A stretch of 52,881 nucleotides of DNA from assembly GCA_030149525.1 (NCBI GenBank), contig JASBRJ010000299.1:1-52881 (forward strand), given 5' to 3'. A program made the position numbers and the translations under genes. Of the stretch, positions 1 through 6,016 are shown in pieces. The number at the start of each line of letters is the position of its first letter. Within the stretch, counting starts at the first letter, position 1. The stretch comes from a bacterium. GTDB lineage: Bacteria > Vulcanimicrobiota > Xenobia > Xenobiales > JADMJV01. The notes below the pieces were generated by a model, which was not told where the DNA came from, ran no database searches, and worked only from the letters and a program-made list of their open reading frames with translations.

Positions 1-530
1 AGGTGCTCGATCGGGCTGACCCGATAGTGATTGACAAGGATCACTCCGAGGCTCAAGATCGCAAGATGTCTCGAGGGGAGCCACCACGGTGTCTCAGAGC
101 TTCGGAAGTGTCTGTAGAGTGGGTAGAGGCAAAACAGGAAAAGGAATGTGAGAATGACGAGTCCGTTGAACAGTTGGGGGGGGAGCAGGTTATGGAGATT
201 GGTCTCCCCCTGGTAATTGAGCTTGCGAAACGCCTCACCTGTTTCCAGTCCGAGGAGTCGTTGTCCCCAACTGATCTCCTCTCCGGCCGCCAGTAGGCAG
301 AGCAGTGCCAGGCCGAGCATAGCCGCTCTCACACTTTTGGGATAGCTGATGTCTTGCAGCCGAAGTCGACGAAAAAGGAAGATTGCCAACCCTAGAAGAC
401 TCGCGAAGGTGGCCCATTCCACGGGTCCGTCCTCGAAGGTGGCCATTCGTAAGAGTCGAGGATATCGATATTTTGTGAGGGCCACTATGAGCGCCGTAGA
501 CCAAAGAAGTATATGGATAATTCGAAGCAC
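1..530 (-). CDS. Conserved multi-spanning membrane protein, C-terminus cut by window edge
   Basis: At least 176 residues are visible; the C-terminal part lies beyond the window. The minus-strand reading frame shows a first hydrophobic helix, a short loop containing FEDGPVEW, a second helix, then a charged block with GEEISWGQRLLGL and NYQGETNLHN, then two more hydrophobic stretches. I recognise the EEISWGQR/QGE.NLHN block from uncharacterised bacterial integral membrane proteins; no function can be assigned. GTG at 528-530 is preferred because it retains the first helix, while ATG at 446 would start after it. There is no convincing Shine-Dalgarno site for either. The chosen start overlaps the divergent glycosylase gene by 18 bp. 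Confidence 0.7.
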   Translation of the reverse strand, partial: MLRIIHILLWSTALIVALTKYRYPRLLRMATFEDGPVEWATFASLLGLAIFLFRRLRLQDISYPKSVRAAMLGLALLCLLAAGEEISWGQRLLGLETGEAFRKLNYQGETNLHNLLPPQLFNGLVILTFLFLFCLYPLYRHFRSSETPWWLPSRHLAILSLGVILVNHYRVSPIEH

Positions 531-1388
531 CGAGAGTTGAAAGTTTCCTGCCGGCCTCCATTTTCCTGGACGGCTTTAAGGGAGTTCTTAAGTCGGATCC
601 CTTTTCCACTTCTAGAGCGGGTGGAGGGAGATTCCATTGTTCGCCTGTTGGATTTGGACGGCCGATGGGTAAAGATCTCTATCGACCCTCGGGGGCGACT
701 CCGTTGGTGGGGAGAGGCTGACGGCAAGAGTGTGGAGCGCCGGGTGGTAGAGATATTTGAGCTGGACTCTCCTGTTCGTGAAAGACTGCAGAACCACCCA
801 CGAGCCGAAGGGTTGGGAGATGCGGTAGGGATGCCGATTCTGCGCTTTCGGGACACTTTCGCGGCTTTGGTCACCACCGTCCTTGAGCAGCAGACGAACT
901 GGAAGGCGGCCACGGGAGCCATCCACTCCCTTCTTTTGGCCTCTCATCGGAAAGCTTACGGGCTCGCTCTTTTCCCCACACCGGAACAGCTCCTCAAAGA
1001 CCCCAGACCGGTGGAACAGTTGCTGGTGACCCACCGGCGAAAGTCCGTAGTCTTAGAGTTGGCTCGACGCTTTTACCACGAACCGGGGTTCTTGGATGAC
1101 TCCTCTCACTCGCTTGCGGAAGCCGAGAAGCGATTGTTATCTTTGAAGGGTATCGGCCCGTGGACGGCGCGGATTTTCCTTTCTAAACGGTTCGGATATC
1201 GAGCTCTGGTGCCCTACAATGATGTGGCTCTGCAAAGGGCGGCCGCCTGGTTTCTGAAGGGGGAAAGAAAAAAGCTGACGCCCCTGGAGTTGGAGGACGC
1301 GCTCTCGACCTTCGGTGAGCTGGCGGGTGAGGCGGCCCACAGGTTATTGATGCGCTGGGTACTGGAGACCTACGGAGAGAAGATTTGA
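513..1388 (+). CDS. DNA-3-methyladenine glycosylase II (AlkA-like, HhH-GPD family)
   Basis: Base-excision repair enzyme predicted to remove alkylated purines from DNA in the cytoplasm. The 291-residue protein has the usual AlkA order: an N-terminal beta domain starting near RPPFSWTALREFL, then an all-helical HhH-GPD domain. The helix-hairpin-helix is LKGIGPWTAR (residues 211-220), followed by the segment PYNDVALQR, where Asp237 is the expected catalytic aspartate. No four-cysteine iron-sulphur motif is seen at the C-terminus, which fits AlkA rather than Nth/MutY. The start ATG at 513 has only a weak upstream AAGAAG; TTG at 537, just before the conserved region, is an alternative and would remove the overlap with the divergent membrane gene. 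Confidence 0.88.
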   Translation: MDNSKHRELKVSCRPPFSWTALREFLSRIPFPLLERVEGDSIVRLLDLDGRWVKISIDPRGRLRWWGEADGKSVERRVVEIFELDSPVRERLQNHPRAEGLGDAVGMPILRFRDTFAALVTTVLEQQTNWKAATGAIHSLLLASHRKAYGLALFPTPEQLLKDPRPVEQLLVTHRRKSVVLELARRFYHEPGFLDDSSHSLAEAEKRLLSLKGIGPWTARIFLSKRFGYRALVPYNDVALQRAAAWFLKGERKKLTPLELEDALSTFGELAGEAAHRLLMRWVLETYGEKI

Positions 1389-1467
1389 GAGCTGGGGAAA
1401 CTGGAGAGGGAAAGGATGCTTCGATAAAAGTTGGGAATGAAATGTCGACCATGGACAAGGTAAGTAT

Positions 1468-2379
1468 ATGAAAACGACGCGCCAAAGCTGGGCCATCATT
1501 TTGGTGACGGCTCTCATCTTCGTTAGCGGTATCATTTACACCGCTCGAAATTCCGGTGAATCGAACGATCAACCGCCCACCAATACACTGGACTCCGGCG
1601 CTGAACCGATTGCCGTCAATACCCTCGATCATGACGTTCCTCCTCAACCTAGCTTGGAGGATTCACCGTTGAACTCAGGGGGCGACAGCACGAGCCTTAT
1701 CGGCGATGCCGCGGGTCCGAGCGGCGAGACTCAAACAGGCGGTCCAGGGGTTGCTGAGCCGCCTGAACTTCCGTTCGACGTCCCCAAAGACCCGGTGAGT
1801 CAGCCTCAGCAGGTGGCTCAAGAGAAGCCTCGCTTGCCGGTCGTTTGGGTCACCGAACCGGACGCCCAGGCCTACACTCAGCCCGGCTTTAACATGCCTG
1901 TTGCTCGCAAACTGGAGCAGTGGGAAGAGTTACTGATCGTGGAGGCAAGCGGAACGGAAAATTGGGACCGCGTTCAAGACCTCAAAGGGCAACAGTTCTG
2001 GGTGCAAAAGAAAATTTTGACTATCATTCGTCCTCAAAACCTGAGTCAGCCTAGTATTGCTGAAAAGAAGGTTATGGATTTCTATACCCTGGTGGCGCAT
2101 CGCCAACATAGCGATGCCTATGTCCATCTATCGCCGGAGTGGAAAAGGGAGCTCTCTTTCGACGACTTTGTTAAAGGATACTCCCGTACCGATTCCCTTC
2201 GCTCGGAGATCGTCAATGTTTTCGAGCTTGGGGAAGACCGATATCAGGTAGATGTAGCCATGGAAGCCATAGAAGAGGGTGAGTCGGTGGACTACTTGGG
2301 GATCTACACGGTGGAAAAAGTAGACGGTAAATGGTATCTCACCAGCGGAAGTCTCAATAAGCAGGCAAAACGCTTTTAA
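1468..2379 (+). CDS. Membrane-anchored protein with SH3-like and NTF2-like domains
   Basis: A 303-residue protein with a single N-terminal hydrophobic segment (about residues 8-26, WAIILVTALIFVSGIIY), so it is probably anchored in the inner membrane facing outward, or secreted. A proline/serine/glycine-rich linker follows to about residue 125. Residues about 126-190 (VVWVTEPDAQAYTQPG ... QQFWVQKKIL) look like a bacterial SH3 domain, and the C-terminal ~110 residues (KKVMDFYTLVAHRQHSDAY ... GKWYLTSGSL) look like an NTF2-like/DUF4878-type fold. Such domains bind peptidoglycan or ligands in other proteins, but no enzymatic residues are evident. AAGG upstream supports the ATG. The 3' end overlaps the convergent EcsC-like gene by 4 bp. 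Confidence 0.72.
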   Translation: MKTTRQSWAIILVTALIFVSGIIYTARNSGESNDQPPTNTLDSGAEPIAVNTLDHDVPPQPSLEDSPLNSGGDSTSLIGDAAGPSGETQTGGPGVAEPPELPFDVPKDPVSQPQQVAQEKPRLPVVWVTEPDAQAYTQPGFNMPVARKLEQWEELLIVEASGTENWDRVQDLKGQQFWVQKKILTIIRPQNLSQPSIAEKKVMDFYTLVAHRQHSDAYVHLSPEWKRELSFDDFVKGYSRTDSLRSEIVNVFELGEDRYQVDVAMEAIEEGESVDYLGIYTVEKVDGKWYLTSGSLNKQAKRF

Positions 2380-3227
2380 CCGCGCTGAAGAGCGGCTTGG
2401 CGAAGAAAACGTCGCCGGTAGGCGTGTCTTGCGGTTAGCCCCACATCCTCAAGCAACTGTCGATTGATCACCGCCCCGACGGCTCCTCCAACGAAGGCCA
2501 CGGTTTGAGCGGCTTTCCTCTGGAGGAGAGTCTGAGTGAGCTTTCGGGCCAAAAGCTGAACGGTTTTAGCCAGGAGAGCTCGCTGCATGTCTTCCGAGGT
2601 GCCCTTTCGGGTATTGAGATCCGACTCCAGAGCCTCTAGTTCGAGTAGCGCGCAACGTCTGTCTCTCAATTCGAGATGATGCCCCACGTTGACCACTTGT
2701 AGTAAGTAGCGGCGCTCGGCCGCAGAGTGAGCCGGATGGCCTAAGCAGACGGCGATCTGGTGGACCGTTCGGAAGATGAGAAAGTAGAGGCTCGGTATAT
2801 CCGCGATGAGGCCCGGGGCACCGGTGAGTCCGGTCACCCCTCCTTGAACGGTCGCCATGTTTTTGGCCGCGTTCAATCTCTTTTGGGCGATACCGTCGAG
2901 GGTGGAGTAGTCCAGCCCGAAGATGCGCTCCCACGGCTCAAGCTCGATGCCCGCCTCGGCGCACAGTTCGTCGATCAGGGCGGCCTCGGAAGAGCCCGCC
3001 TCGGCTCCCTCAGCTACCGTCACCAGGACTCCATGGATGGCTTTACCGACGCCGTCCTGAAGTTTTTGAGGAGTGGCTTTAAAGAGCAGATCGAAGGGTC
3101 GACTGATCTTGCCGATAGCTTTCTGCAGGCGGCCGTCCGGGCGCTGGAAGAAGTCTTCACTCTCTTTGAGAGCGGCTTGCTCGTCGGCGGTGAGCTTTCC
3201 AACCCAGCTCCGGTCTGCCCTGGGCAA
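2376..3227 (-). CDS. EcsC family protein
   Basis: A 283-residue protein matching the EcsC family: an N-terminal charged helix region (SWVGKLTADEQAALKESEDFF), the glycine-rich AAKNMATVQGGVTGLTGAPG segment and the ADIPSLYFLIFRTVHQIA helix typical of the family, and a C-terminal AAQTVAFVGGAVGAVINRQL hydrophobic stretch. Family members associate with membranes; the biochemical function is not established. The start is TTG at 3225-3227; GGAG lies five bases upstream and overlaps the stop codon of the preceding secreted-protein gene, which indicates translational coupling with it. The gene ends in a 4-bp overlap with the convergent SH3-like gene. Confidence 0.8.
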   Translation of the reverse strand: MPRADRSWVGKLTADEQAALKESEDFFQRPDGRLQKAIGKISRPFDLLFKATPQKLQDGVGKAIHGVLVTVAEGAEAGSSEAALIDELCAEAGIELEPWERIFGLDYSTLDGIAQKRLNAAKNMATVQGGVTGLTGAPGLIADIPSLYFLIFRTVHQIAVCLGHPAHSAAERRYLLQVVNVGHHLELRDRRCALLELEALESDLNTRKGTSEDMQRALLAKTVQLLARKLTQTLLQRKAAQTVAFVGGAVGAVINRQLLEDVGLTARHAYRRRFLRQAALQRG

Positions 3228-3229
3228 GT

Positions 3230-3667
3230 TTACTCCAGATTGCCTTCGAGAACCGCTACCTCTCCAGTGGCATCATCTTCGCCATTGGGGCGCTGATAGA
3301 GGACGACTTTGTCCCATTCGCCTCCGAACGGCTCTTTGAGTTTGGTAGAGAACTTGAATTCTCCGTCGCCGAAGGAGCGTCGGGCAGGCTTTTCGGTCAT
3401 GGGCTCCCGCTTGTCTCCGCTCACCAGATAGACGGCGTAGTAAGTGTCCGGCTCCAGACGATTGGCGCCCACCGCAAACCTGTCCGGGGTAATGCGAACC
3501 CAGCCGTAGACGTTACCGTCGTCGACCAGGGGCTTCATGGTCACTCTGACCGTGTCGTCCTCGGGCGGGGCGCTGCCTCCACCTCCTCCCAAACCACCCA
3601 GTGCCAGACTGGAGACGGTGGCGAGCAGAAGGATGACAAGAACTTGTAGTATTGTTTGGCGTTTCAT
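3230..3667 (-). CDS. Small secreted protein of unknown function
   Basis: A 145-residue protein with a clear signal peptide (MKRQTILQVLVILLLATVSSLALG) and then a run of glycines. No lipobox cysteine is present. The rest is probably a beta-rich domain: VRVTMKPLVDDGNVYGWVRI ... LEPDTYYAVYLVSGDKREP. The YYAVYLV stretch faintly resembles the C-terminal domain of anti-sigma-K-type proteins, but no transmembrane helix beyond the signal is present, so I would not assign that role. It lies two bases upstream of the EcsC-like TTG start, so the two are probably co-transcribed. No strong Shine-Dalgarno is visible upstream of its ATG. Confidence 0.6.
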   Translation of the reverse strand: MKRQTILQVLVILLLATVSSLALGGLGGGGGSAPPEDDTVRVTMKPLVDDGNVYGWVRITPDRFAVGANRLEPDTYYAVYLVSGDKREPMTEKPARRSFGDGEFKFSTKLKEPFGGEWDKVVLYQRPNGEDDATGEVAVLEGNLE

Positions 3668-3722
3668 GTGTGTTTAATAGTCTCTTAAAAAAGAATGTTT
3701 CTAACAGACATTTACGCTTTGA

Positions 3723-4148
3723 TTACCAAGCGTCCTCCGAAAGGTCGCTGAATTCTGCTTCTTCTTCCCGCATCGACTCGATCAAAGAGAGCAGATCTCC
3801 TCGAACCTCCACGAGTTCCATCCAACGTTCGTGGGCGCCGCGAGCCATTTCCAGGGCCTCTAGGGCCAACTCTTCATCCTGGGTCTCGGCATAGGTTCTC
3901 AGTTTTTCCGAAGCATCGCTAAAAGCGTGAATACCCATCTGACCCTCGACGATGGTCTCCGGGTCTTCTTCCACTTCGAACAGACCTGGGTCGGCGGCCA
4001 CGCCTTCGTAAACGACCTGGAGCTTCTCATCGTACCGATCGAGGTTCTCCATAAAGTCTTCGGCGGCAAGCTCGCCGGTTCGAAAACGGTCAACCAGAAC
4101 ACGAAGCTGGTGAAAAGGGCTGTCGAGTCGTTCGTCTACCGTACGCAC
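3723..4148 (-). CDS. Acidic helical hypothetical protein
   Basis: A 141-residue, strongly acidic, almost entirely helical protein without signal peptide or membrane segment; I do not recognise the family. The helices contain many Glu/Leu/Arg residues (for example DEELALEALEMARGAHERW) and the C-terminus ends in DLSEDAW. The GTG start at 4146-4148 is supported by a good GGAGG six to seven bases upstream. It is the first gene of a probable three-gene minus-strand unit with the small secreted protein and the EcsC-like protein, separated from the former by 55 bp. A cytoplasmic regulatory or adaptor role would be a guess. Confidence 0.62.
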   Translation of the reverse strand: MRTVDERLDSPFHQLRVLVDRFRTGELAAEDFMENLDRYDEKLQVVYEGVAADPGLFEVEEDPETIVEGQMGIHAFSDASEKLRTYAETQDEELALEALEMARGAHERWMELVEVRGDLLSLIESMREEEAEFSDLSEDAW

Positions 4149-4305
4149 TAATTTCCTCCAATGCCAGTAGGCGTGGCCGCCTTCTCATTCAGGGATCGGA
4201 TTCCTCCAGCAGAAAAAGGCATAGATTCTGTGTGGCTCAGAAGGATTCTCCGAGCAGGAGTCCAAACTGCTGGCTTAATTCAACGGAGGATTCTGTAAGA
4301 ACAAT

Positions 4306-4470
4306 ATGATGAATTTACTGACAACTCTTCTAGCCTATGGGCCCGTCGGTGGTATCGACCCCGCCGTGGCCGTCAAATGGGTCATCATCTGGACCGTTAT
4401 TCTGGGCGGCTCGCTCTATCTGTCCTTATTCTACCCTCAGTGGTTGAAACTGGACGACGATAAGCACTAA
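4306..4470 (+). CDS. 54-residue single-span membrane protein
   Basis: Small ORF MMNLLTTLLAYGPVGGIDPA... with one strong transmembrane segment (VKWVIIWTVILGGSLYLSLF, residues 24-43) and a charged tail ending LDDDKH. GGAGGA lies at 4285-4290, rather far (about 15 bases) from the first ATG. The ORF is directly followed by an intrinsic terminator at 4503-4531, so the region 4306-4531 behaves like a self-contained transcription unit. Similar one-helix subunits occur in respiratory complexes and transporters, but nothing here identifies a partner. The 157 bases between this ORF and the divergent acidic-protein gene show no other gene. Confidence 0.55.
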   Translation: MMNLLTTLLAYGPVGGIDPAVAVKWVIIWTVILGGSLYLSLFYPQWLKLDDDKH

Positions 4471-4502
4471 GCTTTCCCCGTTTAAGACGTTTTTTCGACA
4501 GC

Positions 4503-4531
4503 AAGACCGCTCTGCCCTGAGCGGTCTTTTT
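4503..4531 (+). terminator. Intrinsic terminator after the 54-residue membrane protein
   Basis: Perfect 10-bp stem AAGACCGCTC / GAGCGGTCTT with loop TGCCCT, followed by TTT. It lies 32 bp after the small ORF and 20 bp before the methylmalonyl-CoA epimerase start. Confidence 0.8.
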
Positions 4532-4551
4532 ACAAAGGAGCGGCACAATCC

Positions 4552-4959
4552 ATGATTGATGGAATCGATCACATCGCCATCGCGGTCAACAGCTTGGAGG
4601 AGTCCCTGGCCTTCTACCAGGAAGCGCTGGGACTGAGCCTTGAGGGCATTGAGGAAGTGAAGGGGCAGAAGGTGAGAGTCGCCCTGCTCAAAGTCGGACA
4701 GACCCGCATCGAACTTTTGGAGCCAACCTCGGAGGATAGCCCTATCTCCAGTTTCCTGGCCAAGCGAGGCCCGGGTCTGCATCACATCGCTCTGGCCACC
4801 ACTCAACTTCAAAGTCGTCTGGATAAACTTGATTCCGAGGGCGTGAAGCTTATCGACCGGGTGGCAAAGATTGGGGCTGAGGGGAAGCAGATCGCTTTCG
4901 TTCACCCCAAGGCCAGCGGCGGAGTTTTGATGGAATTGTGTGCGGAGGCTGCAGAATGA
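4552..4959 (+). CDS. mce: Methylmalonyl-CoA epimerase
   Basis: Predicted to interconvert (2S)- and (2R)-methylmalonyl-CoA in propionyl-CoA metabolism. The 135-residue length is typical. It is a vicinal-oxygen-chelate protein: IDHIAIAVNSLEESLAFYQ at the N-terminus carries the first metal histidine, GPGLHHIALATTQL the second histidine region, RIELLEPTSEDSPISSFL the family loop, and ASGGVLMELCAE the C-terminal metal glutamate. AAAGGAG about ten bases upstream supports the ATG. Its stop overlaps the start of the mutase-like gene downstream (ATGA), so the two are translationally coupled. It begins just after a terminator, so its promoter must lie close to 4530 or transcription reads through. Confidence 0.92.
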   Translation: MIDGIDHIAIAVNSLEESLAFYQEALGLSLEGIEEVKGQKVRVALLKVGQTRIELLEPTSEDSPISSFLAKRGPGLHHIALATTQLQSRLDKLDSEGVKLIDRVAKIGAEGKQIAFVHPKASGGVLMELCAEAAE

Positions 4960-5573
4960 GCTTGAGGAGCGACTGGGAGAATCTGGCCGGGGCCGACGAG
5001 CTGGTCAAAGACGGCTATCCTATTTTGGGAGAGGAGCAGGCCGTCGGTGGAGAGAGCCTCTCTCAAAGGACTTGGAAAGTCAGAGTTGTTTTACGTGAAT
5101 CGCTCGACGAGGAGCGCCTCACCGCCCTCTCTGAAGGAGTCGCTCAAGTGCTGGTGGCGCCGTCCTCGGGAGGAACGGAATCTTTGAAGAGTTGTCTTCG
5201 GGTGCGAAAAGAGGGGAGTGAGGCACGAATCGAGGCCGATCTTCAGATGCTTCGCAACATGGCCGAGATTCAGAGGCTGCAAACGGCTCATCCCGAGGTT
5301 GCGACTTGGGTGCTGGTGACCAACGGTTCCCCGGAGAACGACCCGGAAACTCTGGTGGGAGAGACCTTAAAGCAATTGACCGGCGTTCTGGCGGGCTGTC
5401 AGGTGATCGAAATTGTTCAGGCCCCTGGAGAGAGCTTTTCTTCCTTGTGGCATCGAATCAATGTTTCTCGTCTCCTGTCTCACGAGTCCGAACTCGGAGA
5501 CTTCCCCGATCCTCTTGCCGGTGCGGGGCTCTTCTCAGCTCTGGCTTCACAAGACGTCTCCAGCCCTGTATGA
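4956..5573 (+). CDS. Reduced methylmalonyl-CoA-mutase-like protein (small-subunit-like)
   Basis: A 205-residue cytoplasmic protein starting at the ATG that overlaps the epimerase stop (ATGA), with CGGAGG upstream. The N-terminus (SDWENLAGADELVKDGYPIL) and C-terminal half read like pieces of the mutase small subunit: ADLQMLRNMAEIQRLQ corresponds to the barrel helix before the conserved W.ATS segment, DPETLVGETLKQLTGVLAGC to the DP.NN..R.T..A..A.LGG helix, and SLWHRINVSRLLSHESELGD followed by DPLAGAG to the R..R N.QL.L.EES.L DPAGGS region. Most of the (beta/alpha)8 barrel and all of a B12-binding domain are absent, so catalysis is unlikely. Homology is my reading of motif order, supported by the neighbouring epimerase; it could instead be an unrelated hypothetical protein. 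Confidence 0.55.
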   Translation: MSLRSDWENLAGADELVKDGYPILGEEQAVGGESLSQRTWKVRVVLRESLDEERLTALSEGVAQVLVAPSSGGTESLKSCLRVRKEGSEARIEADLQMLRNMAEIQRLQTAHPEVATWVLVTNGSPENDPETLVGETLKQLTGVLAGCQVIEIVQAPGESFSSLWHRINVSRLLSHESELGDFPDPLAGAGLFSALASQDVSSPV

Positions 5574-5583
5574 TGGGCTGGTA

Positions 5584-5955
5584 ATGCCAAAGACAAAAAA
5601 GTACGACCGCCAAAAAGTCACACGATTTGCTCTCTGGGGAGGGCTCCTACTGGGGCTGTCCGGATTTATGGCCGGAAGTTTCGTCTGTTTGTACTATCAA
5701 CTACCGATCCCGCCGCTCTTTATCACCGAATTAGGATTGATTGTGGGGGGATGTTTGGGAGCCCTCGTGGCTCTCACCAACTCGGAAAAGCGAGTTCTAC
5801 CGACTGTGGGTTCGATAGCCTTGTCGGTCCCGCTCTGCCTGGGTAGCGGACTAGGCGTTGCGCCGTCGCTTGTCTTTGTTTTGGGGTTGGCGGCGGGAGC
5901 CTGGGCTTTGGCAGAGACGTCCAAGAGTGAGGGCGAAGTCTGGAAAAACGTCTAG
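5584..5955 (+). CDS. Four-helix membrane protein of unknown function
   Basis: 123 residues from the ATG at 5584, ten bases after the mutase-like gene. A basic N-terminus (PKTKKYDRQKVTRF) precedes four hydrophobic segments, including LWGGLLLGLSGFMAGSFVCL and LGLIVGGCLGALVAL, and an acidic tail. This suggests a small inner-membrane protein with its N-terminus inside. The frame is open upstream to 5413, but that part overlaps the previous gene and has no good ribosome-binding site. I do not recognise the family. Position and spacing suggest it is the last gene of the epimerase operon. Confidence 0.6.
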   Translation: MPKTKKYDRQKVTRFALWGGLLLGLSGFMAGSFVCLYYQLPIPPLFITELGLIVGGCLGALVALTNSEKRVLPTVGSIALSVPLCLGSGLGVAPSLVFVLGLAAGAWALAETSKSEGEVWKNV

Positions 5956-6016
5956 ACCGGCATTTCCGTCTGCTTCCTTAGAAGGCGCGACTGGCATTCT
6001 CTTGAATGGATAATCC

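Noticed and set aside
4149-4305. Possible tRNA or small RNA before the 54-residue ORF
   Set aside because: No cloverleaf or T-loop consensus and no stable terminator inside the stretch; only short chance repeats such as CAG...CTG.
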